A stretch of 63,869 bases of DNA, from contig NZ_CALMHT010000110.1 in assembly GCF_937863835.1 (NCBI RefSeq), positions 1-63,869 on the forward strand, given 5' to 3'. A model generated the notes under the pieces. It saw nothing but the letters and a program-made list of their open reading frames with translations, made no database searches and was not told where the DNA came from. The DNA is from an uncultured Prevotella sp. Lineage in GTDB: Bacteria > Bacteroidota > Bacteroidia > Bacteroidales > Bacteroidaceae. The position numbers were made by a program, and so were the translations under genes. Shown here one piece after another: positions 9,156 through 17,881 of this stretch. Position 1 is the first letter of the stretch; the number at the start of each line of letters is the position of its first letter.

Positions 9156-10178
9156 TCATACCTTATTCCTAAGAGTATTTATAGTTATATCCAAACCTTT
9201 GGAAAGGTCGTATAAAGGTTCCCATCCTAATTCATTCAGTCTGGTCGTATCAAAAACCGCTTTTGTGATTTTGGTTTCATTTATACATTCAGTTTCGGAA
9301 GCTAATTGGAATTCCACTTTGCGACCAACCTTTTCGGCAATCTTGCTGGCAAACTGAAAAAGGGTTATATTGGACTCTTCGTTTGCAATATTATAAGCCG
9401 TTCCTTTGTGTCCGAGCAATAAAATATAAAACAAAGCACAAGCACAATCTGCGACATATATCCATGACCGGTATTGTTCTCCGCGACTTTTTAAAATAAT
9501 ATTCCTACTTGAAAGGGCATCCTTTAAAAACTGCACGTATGCCCTATTGTCATTTTCGGTAAAACCGGGTCCATACGTATGGCATGGCCTACCGACAACG
9601 ATGTCTTTGTCATACTGATGGAGATAAGCCATACACAAAGTTTCCGCCGCCCTCTTGGATGTAGGATAACATGCCCGCAGAGTCATACTGTCGACATAGC
9701 CGCTGTCCTCTTCCTTCCATTTACCAGTACATCCTTCTCCATAAACTTCTCCTGACGATACATACAAAAAACGTTCCATTGAATGGGTTATACCATACTC
9801 TATCAGATTGGATGTACCTGAAATATTTGATTTCATTACACCCACGGGGTCATTTTTGAAGAAATTGGGACTAGCATTACTTGCAGCATGAATGATATAA
9901 TGGAAGTCGATATCAGACTCAAGAGGAGTCATCACATCATAATGAACGAAATGGAAAGTCGGTTCGGTTGTGTATTTTGCGAATTTCACTTTCGCTCTTT
10001 GTTCATTTCTGCCTGCCGCGTACACATGGTAGGAATGCTTACGAGCCATCAGTATATCTATCATACACGAGCCGATCAATCCCGTGGCCCCTGTTATGAG
10101 AATATTTTTCTCTTCCAGTTTGTCCCATGGCAAATCAGCAAGAGCCATCTGTCTGACAGAATCTTCGTATGACATCAT
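9156..10178 (-). CDS. NAD-dependent epimerase/dehydratase (extended SDR)
   Basis: An extended short-chain dehydrogenase of about 340 residues, probably acting on a nucleotide-activated sugar or polyol precursor. The NAD-binding GATGLIGS lies near residues 31-38. VSSGEVYG and the YxxxK pair in CYPTSKRAAE mark the active site, and RSWIYVADCA is typical of sugar-nucleotide epimerases. An ATG at 10178 overlaps the upstream cytidylyltransferase stop as ATGA and is my preferred start. An in-frame ATG at 10187 is possible. It forms a three-gene run with licD and the TarI-like gene, so it may supply or modify their CDP-linked substrate. The exact reaction is not readable. Confidence 0.85.
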   Translation of the reverse strand: MMSYEDSVRQMALADLPWDKLEEKNILITGATGLIGSCMIDILMARKHSYHVYAAGRNEQRAKVKFAKYTTEPTFHFVHYDVMTPLESDIDFHYIIHAASNASPNFFKNDPVGVMKSNISGTSNLIEYGITHSMERFLYVSSGEVYGEGCTGKWKEEDSGYVDSMTLRACYPTSKRAAETLCMAYLHQYDKDIVVGRPCHTYGPGFTENDNRAYVQFLKDALSSRNIILKSRGEQYRSWIYVADCACALFYILLLGHKGTAYNIANEESNITLFQFASKIAEKVGRKVEFQLASETECINETKITKAVFDTTRLNELGWEPLYDLSKGLDITINTLRNKV

Positions 10179-10891
10179 TTCAACCATGATTCTTTCGTCG
10201 TATTCATCAACGCTTTTAATATTTCAAGATCTTCTACAGTCGTAATTTTGATGTTTTTCTCTGAACCGGGAACGATGTGCATCTCATGTCCTCCAAGTTC
10301 AGCTATCAGGGTACATGATGCCACTGAATTCAAGATACCCCTATCTTTTGCCTCATGGTGTGCGGCAAGGATGTTTTTAAGTCTGAACGTCTGAGGGGTC
10401 TGAGTTCGTATCAATTTATCACGTGGAATACTCATGGATGCCGTAAAGCCGTCTTCACTTTCCAGAATTGCTTCCCTACACTTGATGCCTGTAATGGCAT
10501 ATCCATATTTTTCACAGATAGCAATGTTGGAGGAAATAATCTCCTGAGACAACAATGGACGTACTGCATCATGAATAAGAATCATGTCATCGCCCTTACA
10601 TCCGGCTTTATCAAGACCTTCTATACCATTTTTTATAGATTCCTGACCATTACTGCCTCCAGGGAAAATCCATTTCAACTTGGTGATGGAAAACTGGTTT
10701 GCATAAGATTGCAAGACTGTATTCCATCCTTCCAGACACACCACAGCTATTCCGTTTATATCCGGGTGCTTCTGAAAACAGTTCATTGTATGGATAATTA
10801 TCGGACAATTGTCCACGTGCATAAACTGTTTGGGGATATCCTGTCCCATTCTGTTGCCGGATCCTCCAGCTATAATCAATGCGTAATTCAT
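10175..10891 (-). CDS. IspD/TarI-family cytidylyltransferase
   Basis: A 238-residue cytidylyltransferase that should couple CTP to a phosphorylated polyol. The nucleotide-binding signature is LIIAGGSGNRMGQDIPKQF at residues 5-23, followed by HDAVRP near residue 105 and RTQTPQTF near residue 168. Several segments (PIIIHTM, the GGS..ESI.NGI stretch, IKCREAI) look closer to TarI-type ribitol-phosphate cytidylyltransferases than to housekeeping IspD, by eye. Position between licD and an SDR gene supports making a CDP-activated donor for LicD rather than isoprenoid synthesis. It starts 2 nt after the licD stop. A genuine ispD role cannot be excluded. Confidence 0.85.
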   Translation of the reverse strand: MNYALIIAGGSGNRMGQDIPKQFMHVDNCPIIIHTMNCFQKHPDINGIAVVCLEGWNTVLQSYANQFSITKLKWIFPGGSNGQESIKNGIEGLDKAGCKGDDMILIHDAVRPLLSQEIISSNIAICEKYGYAITGIKCREAILESEDGFTASMSIPRDKLIRTQTPQTFRLKNILAAHHEAKDRGILNSVASCTLIAELGGHEMHIVPGSEKNIKITTVEDLEILKALMNTTKESWLK

Positions 10892-10893
10892 AA

Positions 10894-11766
10894 TTAGATG
10901 ATTTTATTCATGACCTCTTTCAAAGATTCTTTTGCATCAAGATTTATATAGACACGACTATGTTTTTCCTTTCTTTCAGCTTCTGGAGGAAACTGCATAT
11001 AGTCATTAAAAAAATGACGCAGATAAATATCATATTGTTCCGGAAGGCGTACTGTAGTATCTTCAAACTTAAACTCGGACCCATGTCCGAGCCATTCTTT
11101 TGGAAATACTTCTTTGTCACCATAAGAACCGCTGTAAACGATCACGTTCTTAGATTTTTGATAATCATGTTCTCGACTTATGTTTTCGAGTTGGTTCAAC
11201 AACACCTTTCTGACATGGCTTCTGAAAAAGAAAGCGTATGTCTTGATAGCAAAACGCCCCCACTCTTTTGTATCACCCAACAGATTCATATATTCAGAGA
11301 ATGTGTTATGGGTAGATATGGCATTCAGTCGATTTACAACTTTAGTAAACTTATGCTTCAATCTCACAGCCTCGTTCACATCATCCGAGGTTCCGTCCAA
11401 CGGGAATATATCGACATACAATCCGGTGATACAAGGTATTTGTCTGTCTTCGAACAATGTAGTATTCTTGTTAGCCAACTTTGAGAAATACAATGGATAC
11501 TTATTATTATTAAAGGCGGTGATTACCTCATATTTCTCCATTGACTTATTTTGTGCTATCTGTATAAACCTATCATAATCGGGACGGGGCATCAATACAT
11601 CTATATCATCGTCCCATGGTATGATGCCGTTGTGCCTTACGGCACCGATGGCCGTACCTGCACAGCAATAATAGGTAAGATCGTGCTCTTGGCAAATACG
11701 TATAAATGCCTTAAGAATATCAAGGATTGTTGCATCCCATTGCTCTTTAATATCTGATATATCCAT
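10894..11766 (-). CDS. LicD family phosphotransferase
   Basis: LicD-family enzymes transfer a phosphorylated group (phosphocholine, polyol phosphate) from a CDP-linked donor to a glycan. The 290-residue protein has the nucleotidyltransferase-like signature YYCCAGTAIGAVRHNGIIPW directly followed by DDDIDVLMPRPDYDRF (about residues 31-67), with the DDDID metal-binding acidic cluster. Human fukutin and FKRP belong to the same family. It leads the licD - cytidylyltransferase - SDR run and has its own -7 box at 11790-11797. Confidence 0.9.
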   Translation of the reverse strand: MDISDIKEQWDATILDILKAFIRICQEHDLTYYCCAGTAIGAVRHNGIIPWDDDIDVLMPRPDYDRFIQIAQNKSMEKYEVITAFNNNKYPLYFSKLANKNTTLFEDRQIPCITGLYVDIFPLDGTSDDVNEAVRLKHKFTKVVNRLNAISTHNTFSEYMNLLGDTKEWGRFAIKTYAFFFRSHVRKVLLNQLENISREHDYQKSKNVIVYSGSYGDKEVFPKEWLGHGSEFKFEDTTVRLPEQYDIYLRHFFNDYMQFPPEAERKEKHSRVYINLDAKESLKEVMNKII

Positions 11767-11789
11767 ATTTACATCTTTGTTTCTGATTG

Positions 11790-11797
11790 CAAAATTA
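11790..11797 (-). promoter_or_regulatory. Promoter -7 box of the licD operon
   Basis: The minus strand reads TAATTTTG 23 nt upstream of the licD ATG, in the 81-bp gap after the preceding membrane-protein gene. It matches TAnnTTTG. Confidence 0.6.
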
Positions 11798-11847
11798 CAA
11801 TTTTTTATCCGTTACGCAATAATTATATTCATTTTTCTGTCTCGTCA

Positions 11848-13086
11848 TTAGTTTATAAGTGGCCATGTTAGATAATTATACAATAAGATGCCATTATAAC
11901 ACCATAAATATATGGTTAAAAATATCACGCACATACGCAATAATAAGATGACATGATGATAATCTTTAGACTTTCGATATATATAAGCGATGGAGATAGG
12001 TATAACATATATCCAATGTACAGACATGATATACACCTCATTTATTGCAAATCCTATCACTAAATGTAATAATACGGCATACAAAAGACAAGCCATGTTC
12101 AACCATAGAAATCTGGAGCGACGACCTTCATAGAGACCGACTAAAAACAGTAAAAGGATGATTGATTCTACTGCATACTGTGCCGTCCAAGTATATCTCA
12201 CGATCACCGGACGTCGCACCAATACATCACCCAATATACTCTCTCTGTGTAATTGAATCGACTCACCAAAGAAATTTTCCAATACAGTATCTAATCTGGG
12301 AGTGGATGTATCCACCCAGGTAGTCACAGTAGGTGCGTTCGCTTTCGACATTAAAGCGTTGAGAGAAGTTCCGATCCCGAGTATAATGACGGAAGAAAGG
12401 ATTGCAGTTACAATCAGTCTGGGCTGAAAGGTTTTTTTTCCGTTAGTGAACAGGACTGCCATAAATACGATTAATCCATTACTCATGGTTACACCTGCAG
12501 TAACGACAAACAGAATAAGCATCTCGCATACCGAAAACTGCTGTTTGTTTTTCATTTTATAACCCGCCCGGTACAAAGTAAGAAGTATCAGAAACAGGGA
12601 AAGACAAAAATGATCCGGAACGATAATGGCTACCATTATATAAGAAAAACTGAAAAAAAATGATGACAGCAATATAGAATCAAATCTGGACAGACTTATT
12701 AGATCATGGATAATGCGATATATAAAAATGAAAGAATAGAATGAACAAAACACGAGTAATGAACCTACAACGAATTGCACGCAATTCGCTCCTGTAAGCG
12801 TCCAAAGAAGTTGATTTGCAAGATAGAAAGGATACATCATAAAAGGGAGCAATGGATGGCGAAGAATATTATATCCTATTTTCCAATCAGTTACAACTTC
12901 ATAAGTAATCGGATCAAAACCTGACATGTGAAAATTGCGCATAAATACATTCCATGAATGCGCATTATAGTTGGCGAACAAGACGAAAAATTTTGATATG
13001 ATCAATTCATTCAGTAGCAATATCATAACCAGTGCGACTATCGTCACAAAGTATTCTGATTTTCTTATTTTTAGAAATGAGCACAT
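11848..13086 (-). CDS. Polytopic membrane protein, possible GT-C type glycosyltransferase
   Basis: A 412-residue inner-membrane protein with about ten hydrophobic segments. I do not recognise a characterised family. From memory it resembles a Bacteroidota membrane DUF (possibly DUF6080). It is clearly paralogous to the protein at 18814-20250. Both carry FDPITYxVxxDWxxxYNxxRHPLL in the first extracytoplasmic loop, VPDHF in the middle, and STPRxxTxxENxxGESxQxH followed by RRPVIV or GRPVIV near residues 265-300. An aspartate-containing first loop is typical of GT-C glycosyltransferases, so that role is a reasonable guess. The start directly abuts the upstream GT4 stop (13087), so the two are co-transcribed. 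Confidence 0.75.
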   Translation of the reverse strand: MCSFLKIRKSEYFVTIVALVMILLLNELIISKFFVLFANYNAHSWNVFMRNFHMSGFDPITYEVVTDWKIGYNILRHPLLPFMMYPFYLANQLLWTLTGANCVQFVVGSLLVFCSFYSFIFIYRIIHDLISLSRFDSILLSSFFFSFSYIMVAIIVPDHFCLSLFLILLTLYRAGYKMKNKQQFSVCEMLILFVVTAGVTMSNGLIVFMAVLFTNGKKTFQPRLIVTAILSSVIILGIGTSLNALMSKANAPTVTTWVDTSTPRLDTVLENFFGESIQLHRESILGDVLVRRPVIVRYTWTAQYAVESIILLLFLVGLYEGRRSRFLWLNMACLLYAVLLHLVIGFAINEVYIMSVHWIYVIPISIAYIYRKSKDYHHVILLLRMCVIFLTIYLWCYNGILLYNYLTWPLIN

Positions 13087-14175
13087 TTAATATAGTTTTT
13101 CGTACTCCGCCTGCATTTTCTTTATACTGAAATGCTCTGAAACATAATCGTATGACACCTGAGCCAAACAGGTCCTGTCCGTCATTGGTAATACCTGTTG
13201 AAAGATTCTTTTGTAATCGTCAATACTGTTATTTTCGACTTTCAAAGGCCATGTTTCCGGCAATGTATCTTTCAGACCAGAGCAATTATTGATAATAACC
13301 GGAAGTTTCGCAAAAGATGCTTCTATGGAAAGGATACTTAAACCTTCAAACTCCGAAGGCATTATCATATAGTCGAAAGATGACATATAGGAGGATAGCC
13401 CTGACATCGTACTGCAAACTGAAACATTACTGCCATCCGATAAATTCCTGTATATTTCATTTTTCAGTGAACCATCACCGATTATATGAAAGAAATAAGT
13501 TTTGTCTTCCTCCATACTTTTAATGATTCTGATCAAAGTGCTTATCCCTTTTTGGGGTTCAAATCGGCCGGCAAACAACACATTGATTTTATCGGGCACG
13601 ATACCTTCATATTTTTGTTGAGATACAGGGGCGACTCCATTATAAATGATTGGTGTCGGTTGTCGATATACATTCTGATAACAAGAACGCACAGATTGAG
13701 ATATAGAAACATTCGTTCCACTGTTGACAAAGAACCGTTCTACCTTAGCACCCATTTCTTTCTGCCCTGTCCATAATTTAGTGTTATGGATCGTCCTTAC
13801 CAATTTACATCTTTTCTTTAAGAAAGGCAACAACTTGAAAAAAATATATACGCTTAAATCTGGGACCTCTGTATGAGAATGAATCGCATCGGGTTTATAC
13901 TTTAAAAAGATGAATATAAACCAAAACGGGAAACATAAGGCTGCAAATCTTTCAAAAACGAAATGAAACTTTATATCAGGAATATGAGCACGATGATAAT
14001 AGATATGCGAATCATCCATTTCTTTCATGAGCATCATAGAAAATTCAGAATGAGAACGCATAACCTCAACTATATGGTATTCAATATCCCTGTTGTCGGA
14101 TTCAGCAATATTGATTGCGACCCTTTCTGCACCACCCATCCCAAAATGGGTAATAATATGGAATACCTTCTTCAT
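13087..14175 (-). CDS. Glycosyltransferase family 4 protein
   Basis: A GT-B fold glycosyltransferase of 362 residues, cytosolic face, for surface glycan assembly. HFGMGGAERVAINIA at the N terminus is the GT4 acceptor-side motif. INVLFAGRFEPQKGISTLI begins the donor domain. EFEGLSILSIEASFAKLPVI holds the E(x7)E motif that binds the nucleotide sugar. An in-frame ATG exists at 14235, but the promoter box TAATTTTG (14206-14213) lies inside that extension. Translation must therefore start at 14175 (MKKVFHIITHFG). Confidence 0.9.
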   Translation of the reverse strand: MKKVFHIITHFGMGGAERVAINIAESDNRDIEYHIVEVMRSHSEFSMMLMKEMDDSHIYYHRAHIPDIKFHFVFERFAALCFPFWFIFIFLKYKPDAIHSHTEVPDLSVYIFFKLLPFLKKRCKLVRTIHNTKLWTGQKEMGAKVERFFVNSGTNVSISQSVRSCYQNVYRQPTPIIYNGVAPVSQQKYEGIVPDKINVLFAGRFEPQKGISTLIRIIKSMEEDKTYFFHIIGDGSLKNEIYRNLSDGSNVSVCSTMSGLSSYMSSFDYMIMPSEFEGLSILSIEASFAKLPVIINNCSGLKDTLPETWPLKVENNSIDDYKRIFQQVLPMTDRTCLAQVSYDYVSEHFSIKKMQAEYEKLY

Positions 14176-14205
14176 CGCATATTGATATTTTGGTTTTATC
14201 TTATG

Positions 14206-14213
14206 CAAAATTA
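14206..14213 (-). promoter_or_regulatory. Promoter -7 box for the GT4 gene
   Basis: The minus strand reads TAATTTTG, with a TTTG (-33 element, 14233-14236) 19 bp upstream, the spacing expected for the Bacteroidota primary sigma factor. It forms a divergent pair with the box at 14247-14254. Confidence 0.7.
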
Positions 14214-14246
14214 ATATTTTTATTTTGAATTTCAAACAAATAATAG

Positions 14247-14254
14247 TATTTTTG
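14247..14254 (+). promoter_or_regulatory. Promoter -7 box for the HlpA-like glycosyltransferase
   Basis: TATTTTTG matches TAnnTTTG and lies 19 nt before the ATG at 14274, giving a leader of only about 13-16 nt. It is divergent from the GT4 promoter 33 bp away. Confidence 0.6.
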
Positions 14255-14273
14255 CACTATATATCAATTGTAC

Positions 14274-15293
14274 ATGAAAAATCCAGCGAACATAGATGTA
14301 GCGGTACTGATCCTGTTTTTTAACAGACCGGAATCATTAAAACTTGTATTTGACGAAGTGCGTAAAGCACGTCCTTCTAAATTGTTCTTATACCAAGACG
14401 GTCCAAGAAATGAGAATGACCTGGTAGGAATAGAAGCATGCCGTAAAATCGTCAGTGATATAGACTGGGATTGTGAGGTACACGAAAAATACCAAACCAT
14501 AAACGAAGGTTGCGACCCATCCAACTATAATGCACAAAAATGGGCATTCTCCATCGTTGACAAATGTATTGTATTCGAGGATGACAGTATTCCTTCTGTT
14601 TCATTCTTCCGTTTCTGTAAAGAATTGCTTGATAAATATGAAAATGATGAACGAATCTCTATCATCTCTGGTTTTAACCCTGAGGAGATTACGAGTGACG
14701 TGCCTTACGATTATTTTTTCACTTCAACTTTTTCAATTTGGGGCTGGGCCAGTTGGAAAAGAGTGATAGACAAATGGGACGAACAGCACTCTTTCCTTGA
14801 CGACAAATTCAACATGCACCAACTGCAGGCCCTGATCAAACAACGTAAATATCTAAAGGATTTTGTTTACGCATGCAAATGTCATCGCGAAACAGGACGC
14901 GCATATTACGAAACGATTTTCTTGTCAACAATGTTGCTTAATTCGGGTCTCAGTATTGTACCGACACATAACATGATCAACAATCTCGGTCCCATAGGCG
15001 ACTCTACTCATTATAACACATCACTAAAAACGATGCCTAGAGGATACAGACGTATATTCACGATGAAACGTTATGAGTTAACAGGAGTCATCAAACATCC
15101 ACGTTATGTTATAGAAAATGTAGAATACAAAAACAGTTATTTTAAAATCATGGGATGGAGGCACCCTTGGATTAAAATAGGCAGGTCTTTAGAAGAATTG
15201 ATTCTGAACATCCGTTACGGCAATTTCAAGAAAATAACCGGTTCTATTTCCAATAGAATAAAAAAATGTACAGGACGCGACAAGCACATATAA
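14274..15293 (+). CDS. GT-A type glycosyltransferase (hemolytic-protein HlpA-like)
   Basis: A 339-residue protein resembling the Bacteroidota group often labelled HlpA-like nucleotide-diphosphosugar transferases. VAVLILFFNRPESLKLVFD opens a Rossmann-like GT-A fold. CIVFEDDSIPS near residues 100-108 provides a DxD-like acidic motif. FSIWGWASWKRV follows around residue 155. Translation from ATG 14274 fits the promoter better than a TTG two codons upstream. It is on the plus strand between minus-strand genes, converging with the gene at 15294 with no gap. Its sugar specificity is unknown. Confidence 0.8.
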   Translation: MKNPANIDVAVLILFFNRPESLKLVFDEVRKARPSKLFLYQDGPRNENDLVGIEACRKIVSDIDWDCEVHEKYQTINEGCDPSNYNAQKWAFSIVDKCIVFEDDSIPSVSFFRFCKELLDKYENDERISIISGFNPEEITSDVPYDYFFTSTFSIWGWASWKRVIDKWDEQHSFLDDKFNMHQLQALIKQRKYLKDFVYACKCHRETGRAYYETIFLSTMLLNSGLSIVPTHNMINNLGPIGDSTHYNTSLKTMPRGYRRIFTMKRYELTGVIKHPRYVIENVEYKNSYFKIMGWRHPWIKIGRSLEELILNIRYGNFKKITGSISNRIKKCTGRDKHI

Positions 15294-16343
15294 TCAAAGT
15301 GACAGAATCACATCGGCTACTTCTTTTGCACATTGACGATCATTAAATAACCGCTCCGCAAGTTCACGACCTTTGCGTCCCATCTCACTTGCCTCATCTG
15401 GGTGTGACGTGATATATTCTATGGCATTAATCCAACCAGCAGCGTCATAATATGGCACAGATATTCCACATCCTTCCTTATCAAAGTCTATCGGTATCTG
15501 TGGATTTCTGCTGCATATAACAGGCAGTCGCAAAGCCAAGGCTTCAACAACAGTAGTAAGTCCGACTGTATACTTAGTTTCCTTACAACAGATAACGACA
15601 CACATTGACTGATTTACCAATTCACTCAATTTATTGGGAATGAGTCCTGATATAAAATGTACTTGTATATTATCTCTTGTCTCCAGGTTTTTAAATAAAT
15701 TTTCGTAACTGAATGTACCATTCATCTTATTAAGGTATATATCAAGAGAAGCACCCGTCGCATTAAAAGCCTTAACCAAAGTGGTCATATCCCTTTTCTC
15801 CTTACCCGTTGAAATGAAGCCACATCTTGTATTCGTATCCGAGTCAGATAATATGGTGTCATAAAAGTCCAAGTCAGCACCCCAATGCCCGACATGCATT
15901 CTTTCCTTTTTTGCCTTGGATGACACGAGAGAGTCATCGTACAACTTTTGCGAAAAGAAAAAAAGATGATCCATCCCACGATAAAACAATCGTCCTAATA
16001 AATCTCTCAATTTGTTAGAAGGAGTAATAATGGGTTGGTGATGCCAAACTACGATCGGTTTGTTGAATAATCCTAGGGCGCGTAAGAATATTAATATCTC
16101 AAGTCCTTTATAATGAGTGGCGTAAATTACCTTGAACGATCTACAGCACATGATGATTTGCCAGAAAGTATTCAAGGCCAAAAGAACCCTGTTGGATATC
16201 TCGACATGCTTATGCATGATCATGTCTATACCGAAATCTTTTAAATGAGTGGCTCCATATAGTAAATGTCCTGGAAATTCCCCTTTTTCCCATTCAGCAT
16301 ATTCATATTGTAAATCTTCTGTATGATAAAAATAAATTGTCAT
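15294..16343 (-). CDS. Glycosyltransferase (GT-B, GT4-like)
   Basis: A probable cytosolic glycosyltransferase of 349 residues from ATG 16343 (MTIYFYHTEDL). A longer TTG-initiated form would begin inside the -7 box and is unlikely. The C-terminal half contains CVVICCKETKYTVGLTTVVEALALRLPVICS, a GT4-like donor-site segment with the conserved glutamate, and a terminal AERLFNDRQCAKEVADVIL helix. VVWHHQPI near residue 95 is typical of the acceptor domain. It is transcribed divergently from the flippase gene at 16428. Confidence 0.8.
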   Translation of the reverse strand: MTIYFYHTEDLQYEYAEWEKGEFPGHLLYGATHLKDFGIDMIMHKHVEISNRVLLALNTFWQIIMCCRSFKVIYATHYKGLEILIFLRALGLFNKPIVVWHHQPIITPSNKLRDLLGRLFYRGMDHLFFFSQKLYDDSLVSSKAKKERMHVGHWGADLDFYDTILSDSDTNTRCGFISTGKEKRDMTTLVKAFNATGASLDIYLNKMNGTFSYENLFKNLETRDNIQVHFISGLIPNKLSELVNQSMCVVICCKETKYTVGLTTVVEALALRLPVICSRNPQIPIDFDKEGCGISVPYYDAAGWINAIEYITSHPDEASEMGRKGRELAERLFNDRQCAKEVADVILSL

Positions 16344-16358
16344 ATATGTAATTTTATG

Positions 16359-16366
16359 CAAAATTA
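16359..16366 (-). promoter_or_regulatory. Promoter -7 box for the glycosyltransferase at 15294-16343
   Basis: The minus strand reads TAATTTTG 15 nt upstream of the ATG at 16343. It is divergent from the flippase promoter. Confidence 0.6.
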
Positions 16367-16376
16367 GTCATTTTCT

Positions 16377-16407
16377 TTTGATATTCAAACCTTTAATGCT
16401 AAATTTG
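16377..16407 (+). promoter_or_regulatory. Promoter of the flippase gene (-33 and -7)
   Basis: TTTG at 16377-16380 and TAAATTTG at 16400-16407 are separated by 19 bp, a textbook Bacteroidota promoter. The ATG follows at 16428. Confidence 0.75.
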
Positions 16408-16427
16408 CACAAAGATTAAAACTTACG

Positions 16428-17864
16428 ATGGAATCTCTTAAAGAAAAAACTGCAAAAGGCTTATTTTGGGGAGCATTAAACAACGGCACCACACAAATAC
16501 TAAATATAATCATCGGTATTTTCCTCGCTCGACTTTTATCTCCTGATGATTATGGGCTTGTTGGTATGCTTGCTATATTCTCGGCTATTGCAGGAAACCT
16601 CCAAAGTAGTGGTTTTACGAATGCCATTGTAAATATCAAGAAGCCGACAGCCAATGACTATAATGCCGTTTTTTGGTTTAATATTACGACAAGCATTGTC
16701 ATCTATATCATATTATTTTTCTGTGCCCCTTTGATTGCGAGTTATTTTAGGCAGCCATGTCTTGTAAAACTATCTCGAATCGTATTTCTGTCGTTTGTAA
16801 TAGCGTCATTTGGTATTGCCCACAATGCCTATATGTTTAAGAACATGATGAATAAGGAATCGGCTATTATTGGCATCGTTGCTCTTATCGTTTCCGGTAT
16901 TACTGGTATCGCTATGGCTTTGGAAGGTCTGGCTTATTGGAGTCTGGCTTGGCAACAGATAACATATATAAGCGTCATCAATATCGGCAGATACTATTAT
17001 ACATCGTGGCATCCTTCATTCCACATTGATTTCACTCCTATAAGAAGGATGTTTGGTTTCAGCGTCAAGATCTTAGTAACCACGATTGTTAATAGTGTAA
17101 GCAACAATATACTTACCTTTATATTCGGTCGACTGTTTTCGGCAAAAATCGTTGGTAATTTCTCACAAGCGTACAAATGGGATACGATGGCTTATTCATT
17201 TGTATCAGGTACTGTGGCGCAAGTAGCGCAACCCGTATTGTCATCGCTCACGGATGAAGCAGAAAGGGAGAAGCGTGTATTCAGAAAGATGACACGTTTT
17301 ACCGCTTTTTTGGTCTTCCCATCAATGTTTGGTCTGGCATTAATTGCCAAAGAGTTCATTCTCATTACTATTTCAGCCAAATGGATTGACAGTATCATAC
17401 TTATGCAAATTCTTTGTATAAGCGGTGCGTTCTTCCCTTTTTATACTCTTTATCAGAATCTTGTCATCAGTCATGGAAGATCTGACATCTATATGTGGTG
17501 TAATATAATGCAAATTTTGGTTCAAATTGGCGTCATGCTTATATTCTATCGATATGGGATAGAAACAATGGTTACTATTTACACCATCTTTAATATATTA
17601 TGGATATTTGTTTGGCTCTTCTTTGCAAAACACCTCATCAAATTACGTTTTATGGATTTCATACGAGATATTGTTCCTTTTATGATCGTATCTCTCGTCG
17701 TAATGGTTATCACCTATTTTGCCACCTTGTTCATTAACAACATGTTGCTGGTTCTGATAAGCAAAATTCTTATTGCCAGCATCCTTTATTTTGTCATCAT
17801 GAAAGTGACGCATGTGAAAATATTAGAAGAGTGTCTTAGTTTTATACATAAAAGTAAAGCATAA
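16428..17864 (+). CDS. Wzx-type polysaccharide flippase (MOP superfamily)
   Basis: A 478-residue inner-membrane exporter that should flip undecaprenyl-linked glycan units to the periplasm. It starts KTAKGLFWGALNNGTTQILNIIIGIFLARLLSPDDYGLVGM, the typical Wzx/WzxC N terminus, and has 12-14 hydrophobic helices. FGRLFSAKIVGNFSQAYKW near residue 230 is also family-typical. It is followed after 17 bp by a GT2 gene on the same strand. No Wzy polymerase or Wzz regulator is recognisable within the window, so the glycan may be short or the remaining genes may lie elsewhere. Confidence 0.9.
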   Translation: MESLKEKTAKGLFWGALNNGTTQILNIIIGIFLARLLSPDDYGLVGMLAIFSAIAGNLQSSGFTNAIVNIKKPTANDYNAVFWFNITTSIVIYIILFFCAPLIASYFRQPCLVKLSRIVFLSFVIASFGIAHNAYMFKNMMNKESAIIGIVALIVSGITGIAMALEGLAYWSLAWQQITYISVINIGRYYYTSWHPSFHIDFTPIRRMFGFSVKILVTTIVNSVSNNILTFIFGRLFSAKIVGNFSQAYKWDTMAYSFVSGTVAQVAQPVLSSLTDEAEREKRVFRKMTRFTAFLVFPSMFGLALIAKEFILITISAKWIDSIILMQILCISGAFFPFYTLYQNLVISHGRSDIYMWCNIMQILVQIGVMLIFYRYGIETMVTIYTIFNILWIFVWLFFAKHLIKLRFMDFIRDIVPFMIVSLVVMVITYFATLFINNMLLVLISKILIASILYFVIMKVTHVKILEECLSFIHKSKA

Positions 17865-17881
17865 AAGAGGGGACAACTATT

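Noticed and set aside
10175..10891. Calling this gene the housekeeping ispD because dxr and ispF are also in the window.
   Set aside because: Its partners are licD and an SDR gene, and its motifs look TarI-like. The symbol was left empty until the rest of the genome is known.
10355..10897. A 180-codon plus-strand frame over the cytidylyltransferase gene.
   Set aside because: Antisense to a protein with clear nucleotidyltransferase motifs.
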